A DNA stretch of 64,000 bases from Rosa chinensis (taxonomy: Eukaryota > Streptophyta > Magnoliopsida > Rosales > Rosaceae): positions 451,001-515,000 of the forward strand of contig NC_037094.1 in NCBI RefSeq assembly GCF_002994745.2, given 5' to 3'. The number at the start of each line of letters is the position of its first letter. Positions within the stretch are counted from its first letter, which is position 1. Made by a program: the position numbers and the translations under genes. Positions 49,596-61,474 of the stretch are shown one piece after another. The notes under the pieces were generated by a model that worked only from the letters and a program-made list of their open reading frames with translations, did no database searches and was not told the DNA's origin.

Positions 49596-50295
49596 TAACA
49601 TTACTGCTAAAGAAGGGAATGGGCTGAAGGAGCCAAAAGCACATGAGCAATTTGAGAAGAATTTGATGCTGGAGTGAATGTGGTTTTTTTTGTTGCAATT
49701 AACAAGGAGTAAGTTCGGCTGAGGTCAAATGTTAAATGTTTCAGAGTTCATTCCTACATGAACGGGAAATATGGAAGCAGGCTTTGTAGAGCTGCTAGGA
49801 GAGAGTGAATCTATGTAATTGTCACAACTAGAAGCCAAATTTTGGTGAGCAGAAATCAGAAATCCAAGCTCATGAGTGATTCGATTTTAGTTCCAGTGAT
49901 GATTGATATAGTCTAGTATAGAGGTGAAGAGAAGACATACAGAGCAGAATTGGTAAGAAGCGAGGCAAATCATAGTCTTCTAGGCAAGTTATGGTTTACT
50001 GCTTAGATCTGGGTGAAAAAAGGTTAATTGTGATAAAATGGTTTTCCTAATTAATAAATTAATTGTGAAGCAAGCAGTAGAACTAATAAGAGTTAACAAA
50101 AAATCACCATGCAGTCATTTCTGACCTGCCGAGAGCAGTAACAAATCCATTTCATCCTAGTTAAATTCCTCTATTATTGAAATATTTTATTCTCTTTTTC
50201 CCGCTCTTTTAGTAAGGAATTTTCCCGCCAAAACCCCCCAAAGCCCACACCTTTTTGCAATTGGATTGGATTGGATCAGAGAGAGAGAGAGAGAG
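49596..50295. other. PPR 3' flank and DPB2 promoter
   Basis: No gene seen. A (GA)n run lies directly before the DPB2 start codon. TTTCCCGCC at about 50219-50227 matches the E2F-binding consensus (TTTSSCGC), which would fit S-phase expression of a replication gene. Confidence 0.5.
50219..50227 (+). promoter_or_regulatory. candidate E2F site upstream of DPB2
   Basis: TTTTCCCGCC about 70 bp before the start codon fits the E2F/DP consensus found in plant replication-gene promoters. The role is inferred from motif and context. A related TTTTCCCGC occurs nearby at about 50197-50204. Confidence 0.5.
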
Positions 50296-53200
50296 ATGAC
50301 GACGAGGAAGAAGGTGCAGAAGAAGTGCAAAATCAGAGGCTTCACTCTTAAAGTCGACGCGCTCGAAGAGATTCTATCCTTCGTCTCCCGATTCGACGAT
50401 TCCGACCCCGACGGCGCCATCGATGTCGTCCTCGAGCAGCTCCAGCTCCAACCCCGTAAGTTCTTCACCTTCGATCTATTCAACCTTCAGTCTTTTCCAT
50501 TTTTAACAGAATCTGTGTGTTTCGATATGGCAGTTAAGTCTTCCATAATCGACAAGCAGACGGTCCAGAGCGTCGTCAGCATTTTATTACAGGCTGACAC
50601 CGCCGTAGGCGACGAAACCCTAGGTGGTGGTTTGGGCGTATGTGACGCCTTCTTGGTCCCAAAGTTCCGATATGATCCGATCAAGAAGATTTTCTACAAG
50701 TATGCTTCCTTTTCGTTTTTTCTTTGCCAAGCAATTGTTGATCTGTAGGTCTGTATTCGTTGAAAGAACTAAGAACTAATTTTGCTTTGTGATTGTTAGG
50801 CCTAGTGAGATCCAGCCGCCGATTCATGGAAATGCGTCCGCGAAAGCGGCTCTGTATAAGGATAGGTTTCTCTTGATCTCCCAGAGGCTCTCTCGCCATC
50901 AGCATTTTGCCAAACGAGCCTTTGATTCTGAAATGTCTGATTTCGGAAGCTGTGAGGTACTCAGATTTTCGTTTATTTGACTAATTGGATTCATGTGCCC
51001 CCGATTTTGAATTAAATCGCTTTTTTTTATATTATGTGCTGGGCAGATATCTCAAATTCAGTCTCTGGTTGGACAAACTGGAAGGAGATGGGTGATGGGT
51101 TTGATATCACAGTTGGAAGATGGTCATTTTTACCTGGAAGACCTTACTGCATCAGTGGAAATCAACTTATCCAATGCAATATCCTTTACTGACTCTCTTC
51201 GTTAATAAGCTCATGGTTGTCTTGTAGAGACTTTCTTGTTTATTCATGAATACTTGATGAAAAATGTCTAACCTTTGGATGATTAAATAGTGCCAATTTG
51301 ATTTCATGAAGCGGATTGATTCTTTATTGTCATGATAGTGGTTCCGTAGGTTATAACAATCCATGAACTCGTATTAATCTAGACTTGAGGCTCAGTCAAA
51401 CCAAAAACAGTGATCATTTTCCTTGACAATACATACAAGATAACTACAGGATTCTTTACAGAGAACACAATGGTTGTTGCAGAAGGCGAGATGCTTTTAG
51501 AAGGTGTTTTTCAGGTCAGCAGACATTCTTTTGATTCTTGAAAAAATTGCACATGCTTTTACCAGAATCAAGTTCGGAAACATCACTTCAAGTTCGGAAA
51601 CATCACTTTTGCTATCTTCTGATTCTCAAGGAAAGATATGCTTCAGTTGTTCAGTGTTATTTGTTTTCGATTTGTTTGTTTTAAACTATTTAGATAGGTG
51701 AATTTCCTGTGCTACGCCATTTGGCTAATCCAAAATAGGTAGTTCCATTTAAGGCTGTATTAGGCATCATACTGCTAACCTTTTTGGAGTGACAAAAGTA
51801 ATAAGATATATTTATGAGAGGTAATTGCTTTACTGGATTCATGTTTTGAAGACATACATACCAAAAGATATCTTCTAAGGCTTGCTAACACTTGTTTTGT
51901 GATGAAGGTTATTACTTGTGGATTTCCTCCATTAGAGGACAGAGACATGTCAGTCAAATTGCTTGCAGGACATGACTTCTTTGGTGGTGGTATACTAACA
52001 AAAGAAGAGACAGTATCCTAAAATTTCTTAGTCTTTTCTGATAATTTAAATCTTGAATGTATTGCCACAATATTATTGAGCTTTACAGACTAGCCAAAAA
52101 TATTATGAATATAAAGTAGTTTCCCATACATTTCAAACAGCTCAGACTTTCAGAACTGGAAAAGAGAGCAGTTAATGACATGTTTGTCATACTCTCTGAC
52201 ATTTGGCTGGACAGTGAAGAGGTAGTTAACATTTTTCTTCTCCGGGAAAAAAAAAAATATTATCAAGTTTTTTCTCACAGTAGCTTGACATATGTTCTTG
52301 TTCTTTCCTTGTTTGAGAAGGCTATGGGAAAGCTAGAGAGGATCCTTGATGGTTACGAGAACCAGGAAGTGGTACCTTCCTTATTTGTGTTTATGGGAAA
52401 TTTTAGTTCTCACCCTTGCAACCTTTCCTTCCGCCCCTCTAGTCTCAGGTGAGGAATTGTTGATAAGATTTATTTTGTTGATTTGAAAACAATCTTTTCT
52501 CTCACATGAGGAGGAACAATAGTGAGCAAACTAGCTGTACAGGTTGCAGTTTGGCAAGCTAGGACAAATGATTGCAGCCCATCAACAGCTAACAAAGCGT
52601 AGCCGTTTTCTGTTTATCCCAGGTCCTGATGACCCAGGTATATCGCACTTTCTCTGTTAAGATTCTCCACCAAAAAAATATATATATATTCCTTTGAAAA
52701 TGTGCATACTGTAAGAAATCTTTGCTTTTTGATAAATTTCAGGTCCTTCGAAAGTTCTACCCAGATGTGCTTTACCAAAATATATAACAGAAGAGCTTCA
52801 AAAACACATACCAAATGCCATGTTTTCAAGTAATCCTTGCAGGTATGTTTATTTACTTTGATCAAGGATCAGTTGTAATATTAACAAGGACAAGTTCAAT
52901 ATATAATATTGTAAGATGAAATGCTCCTCTGAGTACCCCTCTCTGGGTCTTTAGATCACTTTCTGTAGAAAGAAAATAATTTTACTCTTTATCTCAACGC
53001 AGAATAAAGTTCTATACCCAAGAGCTTGTATTTTTTCGTCAGGATTTACTGTACAGAATGCGCCGTTCGTGCCTGATCCCCCCTTCTACAGAAGAAACTG
53101 ATGATCCCTTTGAGCATGTAATTTCTCTTTTGAGCCATCTCTCCCCTTTGTCTACCATCTCTTTCTCTTCATATATCCCTATAATCTTGTTCTGAATTGT

Positions 53201-53901
53201 GTTTAATAATTGACAAAACTAACCAGTTCTCAATTTTCTTTTTTCACAGCTTGTTGCTACAATAACCCATCAAAGCCATCTATGCCCACTCCCTCTTATT
53301 GTACAACCCATTATCTGGAATTATGATCACTCACTCTATCTCTATCCAACTCCACATACGGTACGTAGTACTAATACCATTATTCTCCATTTGCCAATGT
53401 TTTATACTTTTACTGTTGGGGAACTTGCTTTTTGCCTCCCTTTTACTTGGAGCTCCTCCATAGTAAAGCCATGTGGAAGCTGTTGTTTCTTTGTTTCTTT
53501 CTTCTTTTAATGTTTTTCTCTCTCTTTTCTTCGCTTTGAATGGAACTGCTTCATTTATTGGGCGGCCAGGTTTTTCGGAGAGTGGAGACTTAATTTTTAA
53601 CTGCCAATTGGCTCCTATTTTGAAAAATTTGAGCGTTGAAAGACACTAATACTTGATTGCTGACTTAACCAGAACTGCAATGAAAGGGTCTCGACAGAAA
53701 TGGTCTAAGATCTTTTTATCCTTCAATGTTCTTGTGCAGATAGTTTTGGGTGACAGAAGTGAGCAGAAGGCTTTCAAATACACAGGAATCACTTGTTTTA
53801 ATCCTGGTTCCTTCTCAAGAGAGGGCACATTTGTGGCATATTATCCTTGTACTCAGGAAGTTGAATTGTCAGCCTTAGAGGATTCTGATTCGATGCAGTA
53901 A
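50296..53901 (+). CDS. DPB2: DNA polymerase epsilon subunit 2 (B subunit)
   Basis: Thirteen exons (50296-50455, 50534-50699, 50800-50956, 51047-51178, 51437-51514, 51908-52012, 52141-52221, 52321-52448, 52543-52637, 52743-52842, 53003-53117, 53250-53360, 53740-53901) encode 529 residues, close to Arabidopsis DPB2 (about 526). The subunit binds the polymerase epsilon catalytic subunit in the nuclear replisome. The N-terminal small domain starts KKCKIRGFTLKVDALEEIL, then DAFLVPKFRYDPIKKIFY. The C-terminal inactive calcineurin-like phosphoesterase domain includes LSDIWLDSEE, PSLFVFMGNFSSHPC, RFLFIPGPDDPG and DHSLYLYPTPHT. The intron after exon 4 (51179-51436) is AT-AC, U12 type. The intron after exon 6 is also unusual. 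The frame stays open through every junction only with these splice sites. Confidence 0.95.
51179..51436 (+). other. U12-type AT-AC intron in DPB2
   Basis: The 5' splice site is GCA|ATATCCTTT, an exact match to the AT-AC U12 consensus. TTCCTTGAC at 51419-51427 matches the U12 branch-site consensus. The intron ends in AC at 51435-51436, ten bases after the branch adenosine. Joining the exons gives ...NLSNA|KITTGFFTEN in frame. No GT donor in this region keeps the frame. Confidence 0.92.
52013..52140 (+). other. possible second U12-type intron (GT-AG) in DPB2
   Basis: The donor ACA|GTATCCTAA keeps the U12 core TATCCT. TTCCCATAC at 52121-52129 is a weak branch-site match, with its adenosine 12 bases before the AG. 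The branch match is poor, so a U2-type reading remains possible. Confidence 0.4.
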
Positions 53902-54374
53902 CAGGAAGCTTTAAATCAGCTCGGCAGGAGTGCAGGACACATATTCTCTATTTGCACTTTTGCAGAGTTGTAACCTATAGTAGGAACTTGGTTCACCAAA
54001 CAAATTTCTTTTCTGAAGCCCCATTACTTGAAGGCTTGCACTTCTGTTGTACAGGTTACTAGGAATGTTATTACTATTTTTGGTTACAACTAGGAATTTC
54101 ATTATTGATTGAGAGTTTCTCTTTTGAAATCTAGAGGAGATAAAGTTGTAATTGAAAACTATTTGATATAAAACTAATTTGATGCAACTCTGTTCCTTGC
54201 CTTGTTTTTTCTTTTGAAGAAAGTTATTAGACTGGGTGCTTTTTAACAAAGTTCTTAAATCAATTTATTTTCTCATTCCTAAGTGATTTTTTTTTTTTGT
54301 TTCTCAGTGCTTATAATGACTCTATAACATCATAAGAACCTGTTGGTTAAAAACTTGAGACATGTTTCAAATAT
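53902..54374. other. DPB2 3' flank
   Basis: No gene seen; holds the likely 3' UTR. Confidence 0.5.
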
Positions 54375-54379
54375 CTTAT

Positions 54380-54597
54380 TGTTTTAGAGAAACTGAATTT
54401 GGGAGGAATTTGCTGTGTATTCTCATTGATAATAGGAGCCTCTTTATATAAAGGATTACAATGCATAGAATCTCAATCATACAAGGAAAGTAATTCTACA
54501 TTGATTAGGATTTTAGATCCTTCTAATTAAATCCTATTACCACTAGGTCAAGTAACCTAGAGTTTGGGCTAAATACAAATTAGGTTTTCCTTGAACA
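54380..54597 (-). repeat. LTR (3' LTR in element orientation)
   Basis: 218 bp, with TG...CA ends. It abuts the polypurine tract on its inner side and the CTTAT duplication on its outer side. Confidence 0.95.
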
Positions 54598-54599
54598 CT

Positions 54600-57500
54600 C
54601 CCCCTTGTGTTGCCCAAACGCGGTGCTTCTCTCGTTGCCTCGTTAAAAACCTTGCCGAGTAACAAAAACCCAGTGGGACAAAAATAACCTCGGTCGAAGG
54701 GGAAAAAGAGCACAACATACCCTTCACGATTCGAGACGAACATGTAGACATCTCCCCCTGATGTCTGCACCTCCCCCTGATGACTACGATCATGGGAGTT
54801 CAGATAATTTCCGCAAGCCAATTCTTGCCACATGTTTCTCGAACGTGGTATTGGGCAATGACTTAGTAAACAAGTCTGCCTCACTGTCCTCAGATCGAAC
54901 CTAGTTCACTTTGATCTCGAGGAGTGTCTGTTGTTGCTGATTATGCTTGGTGTTGTCGCTTTTGATGTAGCCTTGCCTCATTTGTTCAAAACAAGTAGCA
55001 TTATCCTAAATGCTCGTAGGCTCATCTGTGGTAGACTTCAGACCACAATTGTTCGAACATGCGTAACTATGGATCCAATCCATATACATTCACGAACCAC
55101 TTCGTAAAGAGCAATGATCTCTACATTGTTCGAAGATATAGCGACTACGGTCTGTTCTGTAGACCTCCAAGATATCACGGTCTTTTCCCATGGTGAACAC
55201 TTAACCAGTTTGGGAATGACTATTGTGTGGGTCAAAGAGTTACCCAACATCAGCAAAACCTTCCAAAACACATGTCGTTTTGGGATGGGGATAGAGAACG
55301 CAGGCCAGCGTTGGCGGCGTTTCTGGTGTGTGATGGGTCCGAATCCATCATCTCTCTATAGGGATAGAATAAGCCTATATCAATCGTACATCTCAAGTAC
55401 TGAAGGATATCTTTTACACCAATCTAATGGCGTCGCGTTGGCGCAGAGCTATATCTTAGCTAACAAGTTCACAACATATGAGATGTCTGGTCTTGTGCAT
55501 TGGCATAAGTACAATAATGCGCCTATTGTACTAGGTAAGGCATTTCTGCCTCTAGCACATCTTCGTCATCATCCTTTCGATGAAGAGGATCCTTTTCAGG
55601 ATCAAGACTACGGACGATCATGGGGGTGCTTGAAGGCTTGACCTTGTCAAAATGCCTAAGCATCTATCGACACGATGCTCAAGTTCCAAACCGAGACATA
55701 ATCGTGTTCTCCCAAAATCCTTCATCTCAAACTCGGATTTCAAGTGTTCAGCGGTTTCCCTTAACTCTTTAAAGACTTCTAATGAAGATCATGTCCAACA
55801 TGAACCGCGATAGAATCCGAAACTTGTTATAGAAACGCGTGGGCATATCCCTTCCCAATCAAGTAGTCACTTTAGTGAGCGTTTCAACCTTATTGTAAAC
55901 GCACTTTGTGGTCTAGAGCCTCTTGACTTGGGTAAATGAAGTTTGCCATGAACCTTCATGTATATTCCGTATCTAGATCCCTATAGAGATACGTAGTGAC
56001 CATATTTGTAAGCTGCATGTTCAGTTATTCGGAAACTACCAAACTGAAAAGGTAGTGGAGTGCAATGACATCCATTACGAGAGAATATGTCTCATCGTAG
56101 TCGATTCCAGGGCGTTTTGTGTGAAGCCTTGCGCCATAAGGCGAGATTACCATCTCTTTTTCTCATCACGCTTTCTAACGAAGACCCATTAGTTAATAGG
56201 TTTTATGTCAGGAGGTGTTAGCATCTCTAGCTCGAAAACCTTCCTCTTCGTTAGAGAATCCATCTTAACCTGGATCGCATCTTTCCATTTAGGCCAAAAA
56301 CTCTCTACGTTGGCATTCATTCATCAACGGAGCGTGGTTCGATATCATCGGACTCAGCAAACTCATGCGCAACAAAATGCGTAACTACATCATCAATTAT
56401 GATGGAGTTTCTATCCCACGTCTCATGTACACTAGTGTAAGTTTCATAGAGCTCTATATTCTCAGGAATAGGTTCTAACGTTGAGGCGTCCCCCAATGAT
56501 AACCATAACCCGGAAGATACTCATGCGACGGATTTTGAGTCTTGATGATCAAAGGATTGGAATGTGCCAAAGTATCCTTCGAACCCACGGGCCTCCCACG
56601 CATCCTAGCTGGGGCCATGGCCTGTAACGCCAGAGTGCCACTCTCTTTGGCGTTGGCGCCATGCCTACCTCCGTGTAGGGTGGCGCTACGTCCTCTCGTA
56701 GGGACGTCCTTCCTTGCAGGCATGTTTGCAGCATATTTGTGTGATCTCGTCACTTTAATAGGGATCAAGATGAGACATAGTGGGGACAGACTACGAAAAT
56801 TCCTGTCGTTCCTGTTGAACATTCTTGTTCTTATCTCCCCCTAACGACGGGAAGACTGTCTCATCAAAGTGACATCCGCAAATCTAGCGGTAAGGAGATC
56901 GCCTAGCAAGGGCATTTAAGTGGCGGACGATTGTTGGAAGTCTCAAATCCAACGTAGTTGTCCATTCGTCTGTAAGGACCCATCATAGAGAGCTGTGGCG
57001 GCGCAATTGGCACAAAAATGGCTCACTCAAATGTGCGTAAGTACAAAAGACGTGTACCCAGTCACTAGCTGTAACGCAGAGGTACATTGAGTGGCATTAG
57101 GTCGTAGACGAATTAGCATAGCTGCATGCGATATTGCATCTCCCCAAGCGGATGTAAGAAGATTGGTGCGCATTATCAATGTTCAGACTACCATCGTAGT
57201 CGTTTCCGTGAGACCATTTGGGTGTGTTCAGGGGAATATAATGTCCAACATTAGTCCCAATGCAATAACCATCGAAAGTCTTCGATGTAAACTCTCTAGC
57301 ATAGTCAAATCCAATTGACTAAATAGGATGATTTGGGGAGTGAGCCCATTGTTGTATGATATGTGCTAGGAGTGTAGCATAAGCAGCATTACAAGTGGAC
57401 AATGGCACAACACGTGACCAGTGTGTTTGCGTGTCAACCAACATCATGAGATATTTAAACGTCCGCAAGTTGATTGAATCAATCCACAAAATCCCTACGG

Positions 57501-58151
57501 ATTCTTTGTAAGAACAGAATGAGTAATGTCATATCCTTTGCATAGGACGGTCTCAGTCCTAATTTCCCTAAGGCACAGGCTTAGTAAAAGATGTCCGTGT
57601 GAAGTCTTTTTGTAGACGGATCATCATATCATGACCAGGATGACCTATCCTGTCGTGACAAAGCCAATATGTGTCTAAGTCCAAGAGATCTTCTCTCATA
57701 ACTTTATTGGATTTAATAACTCGAATAGTGACATAAAGTCCACTAGAGCGACATATAAACTTCTCTAAGATGCGTCTTTGTTCGCAATCATTAGAGGTAA
57801 TGCAAAGGAACTCATTTCCGTTCTCTACATGCATTTTCGCATGGAATTCGTTGGCTATTCATAGGGTACTATTTGCCCCAAGAGCGTAGAGAGTTTCTGT
57901 GACAACTGTAATCAAGGTGCCATTTGGCAAGTGGAACTTGGGCTATTCCATGTCCTTGAATTAATACTGATGGCCCAGCCATCGTAGTCACAAAGTCATA
58001 TGCTCAGAATCAAAATTGAGTCATAATGAAAAGAACTCGAAATTTTATTCATAAGCCAACGGAATACATCATTGTTTCTATGATCAAAGAAAATCTAATC
58101 CAATAAAAAGTAATATGGCAATCGCCTACAACTCTTGGAAAATAAAAAGAC
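54600..58151 (-). pseudogene. decayed copia pol region
   Basis: Minus-strand fragments in several frames resemble copia pol in order. A GAG-pre-integrase piece (CHDRIGHPGHDMM, near 57650) is followed by integrase-like text to about 56850. Reverse-transcriptase-like text (YKWVFVRKR) spans about 56330-55500, and RNase-H-like text (SWRSTEQTVVAISSN) lies near 55150. The protease motif is not visible in the short stretch after gag, suggesting a deletion there. Many stops and frame changes show it cannot make a working polyprotein. Confidence 0.85.
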
Positions 58152-59240
58152 TTAATCAAAATCGCCAGTTTCTGGGTCTTGATCCTTGTAGTCTTCCACC
58201 CTTAGATCTAGATCGCCATCTTGATCTTCTTGTGCCATGTAATTCGCTTCCCTTGCTTCACGATACTTCTTGTATGCGCTTGCAACATTCTGGGGTGCGG
58301 TACATGATTTGGCCCAATGTTCAGTTGATCCACATCGAAAACAAACATCATTATGGTCAGGCTCCCTTGATCGAGGCGCCATTGGGGCGCGATTTGGACG
58401 ACCTATCCTCTTGGTGGCGTTACCACCATGGTCGGAGGCTCCGTCTCTCTCTCTCTTCACACGTTGACCTCCACGGTTCCGTGCACGCCTCTCTTGGCGA
58501 TTTCCTTCCTCTTTAGGGCGAACATATGGACCAGAATGTCCATAATTGTCCCTATCCTTAGGGTTTCGCTCCTTACGTCCTCCATTAGGGGCGCGACTAT
58601 AGTTAGACTCCGGAATAGGCTTAGTTCCCACGGGTCTAGCATTATAGTTCTTCACAAGGATATTGTCGTGCTTTTCAACTACGTTCATGGCGCCAATGAG
58701 CTCATGAAACCTTGTGATACGTCCTGCATATACATCAATCCGATAATTCTTTGAAATCATCAGTGCAGAGACGGGGAAGGTAGAGAGAGTCTTCTCGATC
58801 AACATCGTATCAGTTATGGCTTGGCCACAAAACTCCATCAGAGACTTGATACGAAGAGCTTCCGAGTTATAATCAAGCACAGACTTGAAATCACAAAAGA
58901 GGAGGCTATGCCATCGCACTTCTAAATCAGGAAGCAGGGAGTCACGAACGTTGCCAAATCGCTGCTCAAGTTCTACCCATAGCTTTCTTGGGTCTTCCTC
59001 ATTGAGGTATTCATTTTGGAGCGCGTCATTCATGTGCCTTGTCATGGGAATTATGGCTTTAGCTTGTTTTGCTTCGAAAGCAGTAGCTTGCTTAATGGAG
59101 AGCACGTTCTGACCAGGCTCTTGGATGGCTCCCAGAAGTCCATCAGCCTTAAGATGTTGGCGCACATCTCGGACCCACCTATGGTATCCTGCGCCAGTTG
59201 TTTCTAGTGGAACGAAGTTCAACTTGTTCAGGTTACTCAT
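58152..59240 (-). CDS. gag: copia gag protein, open frame
   Basis: 362 residues from MSNLNKLNF; an ATG 15 bases upstream is possible. It has the UBN2/gag-polypeptide fold typical of copia elements, with YHRWVRDVRQHLKADGLL, RKLWVELEQRFG and VRWHSLLFCDFKSVLDYNSE. A basic Arg/Gly-rich linker follows, then a CCHC zinc knuckle CFRCGSTEHWAKSC near the C-terminus that would bind RNA. The frame ends in an acidic tail. It is uninterrupted, unlike pol, so it could still supply capsid protein. Confidence 0.9.
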   Translation of the reverse strand: MSNLNKLNFVPLETTGAGYHRWVRDVRQHLKADGLLGAIQEPGQNVLSIKQATAFEAKQAKAIIPMTRHMNDALQNEYLNEEDPRKLWVELEQRFGNVRDSLLPDLEVRWHSLLFCDFKSVLDYNSEALRIKSLMEFCGQAITDTMLIEKTLSTFPVSALMISKNYRIDVYAGRITRFHELIGAMNVVEKHDNILVKNYNARPVGTKPIPESNYSRAPNGGRKERNPKDRDNYGHSGPYVRPKEEGNRQERRARNRGGQRVKRERDGASDHGGNATKRIGRPNRAPMAPRSREPDHNDVCFRCGSTEHWAKSCTAPQNVASAYKKYREAREANYMAQEDQDGDLDLRVEDYKDQDPETGDFD

Positions 59241-60295
59241 CCTGAAAAACAACACAAGATTAGGGTTAGTTTCGGAGCGAAAATGCTACCATGAAAAACT
59301 ATTAAATCTCTGAGCGTAGTCGCTTCCAAGAAATTAGGAATTTTCTGAGCGTAGTCGCTTCTAAGAAAATCCGATTCCAAGAGGGATTTTGGATTAGATC
59401 GAAACAACGATATATGTGGTCGATCGTTTTCTTCTCAACAAACTCTAAGTTTGGAGGACTCTACAAGCTCCAAGCTTGGAGTGAGCACGAACCCCCACAG
59501 TTCGGCTATTGGTCTCCCCTATGAAGAAGAAAGGGGGGTAGGAGAAGGGATTTTGGAAGTCCCCGAGAAAAGAAGAAGAAATTGAAAAACTTCACAAAAA
59601 CGGGAACTTTTAGAAAAGTTTACCTTAAAAAGATGCCGAAAAGTGGTTGTCGGAAATTTACTGTAGCTGCCGGAAAAGTCGCCGGAAGTTGGCCGGAAAA
59701 TTCGCCTGAAAGTTGCCGAAAAGTGGCCAGAAAAGTCGCCGGCGGTGGTTGACCGGAAGGTTGACTAGATTGCTGACGTGGCACAGATGCTGACGTGGCA
59801 GCTGACTGGAGGTTGACGTGGCAGCTGACTGGAGGCTGACGTGGCAGCTTGCGTGGTGCTGACGTGGCAGAGCGTTTGCGGCTCGGCGGCTCGGTTGCTT
59901 CACTTGGGCTTCGCTGCACATGGGCTGGGCTTGGGCTTCAGCAAGTTTCTTTCCCTTTTTTTTTTTCTTTTTTTTTTTTCTTTTCCTTCCGGTTCAGATC
60001 TGCTAGACTCTGGTGGCCGGTTCGGTTGAATTTTGGCCAGTTCCGATGGGGAAATTTCCGGTTCCGGGTTACTGGGGTGTAGACGCTGCAGGTGGTTGAG
60101 TATGGCTGCAGGAGGTGGTGAGAAAGGCTTTGAACCGGGCAGGGGAACCTTTGGTTTTTCCGGTGGCCGGTTCGGTGGTTTGCCGGCCGGTTCTGGACTC
60201 CTGGAGTTGGGATCTTCAAGGTGGGCGGCGGTGGTTTCTGGGATTTGAAGGCTACAAATTTAGGATTTCAGGGTTAGGGCTTCGTGCTGATAACG
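59241..60295 (-). other. copia untranslated leader with internal repeats
   Basis: About 1.05 kb separates the LTR from gag. It includes a GC-rich GCCGGAAAAGTCGCCGGAAG series (59640-59760) and a minisatellite of GCTGACGTGGCAG units (about 59770-59870). No gene is seen; plus-strand frames here reflect base composition. Confidence 0.6.
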
Positions 60296-60513
60296 TGTTT
60301 TAGAGAAACTGAATTTGGGAGGAATTTGCTGTGTATTCTCATTGATAATAGGGGCCTTTTTATATAGAAGATTACAATGCATAGAATCTCAATCATACAA
60401 GGAAAGTAATTCTACATTGATTAGGATTCTAGATCCTTCTAATTAAATCCTATTACCACTAGGTCAAGTAACCTAGAGTTTGGGCTAAATACAAATTAGA
60501 TTTTCCTTGAACA
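60296..60513 (-). repeat. LTR (5' LTR in element orientation)
   Basis: 218-bp partner of 54380-54597. It carries a TATATA core that could be its promoter. Confidence 0.95.
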
Positions 60514-60518
60514 CTTAT

Positions 60519-61439
60519 ATATTTTTTTGATACAAAATATCTTATATTCATCTTTCAATGAAGTTGCATTTTGACTCTGTTCTAAATTGGGCCCTATTTA
60601 AGTTAAAATCCTTTGTATAGCACATGAACTTTTGAGCAAATCTTTAACTTTTTTTAAATCAATAATTAATATTTCAACCGTGAGTGCTTACAGTGACATC
60701 AAAAGTTTTTTTATTTTTTTAAAAGTGAAATGTCTCTTTGCCGACAAACAAATTGTGGCAGATGAGACCAAAATTTTTAAAAAGCATGTGGTGGTGAACC
60801 GTTAAAATGAAAGATCATATATTTAATCTATAACGAGTCAAAATCATTAATCGATGGATGTATAGAAAAAGTAAAGCATAGTGAATGGATATTAATCTGA
60901 TAGGATTTTATTAATCATGTTATTATATAACGAAATCTGCTATGTTGGGTAATCAATGGTAAGAAGCTTCTAATCGATCTAGTTTTAGTGGTAGCACTTG
61001 ATTTGTATTTGACTGGAACATCAAACTCAGATATTTAGCAAAGCGCAGAATTAGGAATGTGATCGATATATTTTCCTTAATCCACACGCAGGCATTATTA
61101 TAAACAAATATAATAGCTTCAAGCTAATTAAGCTTTGTGGAAGTACACGTACACCTTGGCAGGGTTCAACATTTCAAACACCGAACTCGATTTTTCCTGC
61201 TGATCGAAAATGCAGTGATCAATGCGTGACGAAATTGCAGGGACAAAACCGGAAGGCACTGTTCCTAAGCACAGTATTTCCTTTAGTATGGAGATAATTA
61301 GCGGCTTAATTAATTGGCTGTTTTCAGTGAATGCCGCCGCTTCTGTTATCTAGCTAGCTAATTGAGTGGCATTGAAGTTTTGAAGATTCCTACTTCATAT
61401 ATATTCCTAGTTAGTGGGTCTTCTCTGTTAAGATGGCCA

Positions 61440-61474
<35 letters not shown>

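Larger units (their letters stand above)
54380..60513 (-). mobile_element. Ty1/copia LTR retrotransposon
   Basis: Direct LTRs of 218 bp (54380-54597 and 60296-60513) start TGTTTTAGAG and end TTGAACA on the plus strand. They differ at about six positions by eye, all transitions. The target duplication CTTAT lies at 54375-54379 and 60514-60518. Coding is on the minus strand. Next to the right LTR, TTATCAGCACGAAG on the minus strand fits a half-tRNA-iMet primer site, and a polypurine tract AAGGGGGAG abuts the left LTR. gag is open. pol keeps the order integrase, reverse transcriptase, RNase H but is broken by stops and frameshifts, so the copy is non-autonomous. Confidence 0.95.

Noticed and set aside
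54543..54884. 113-codon minus-strand frame
   Set aside because: It spans the copia LTR and the decayed end of pol; it is not an independent gene.
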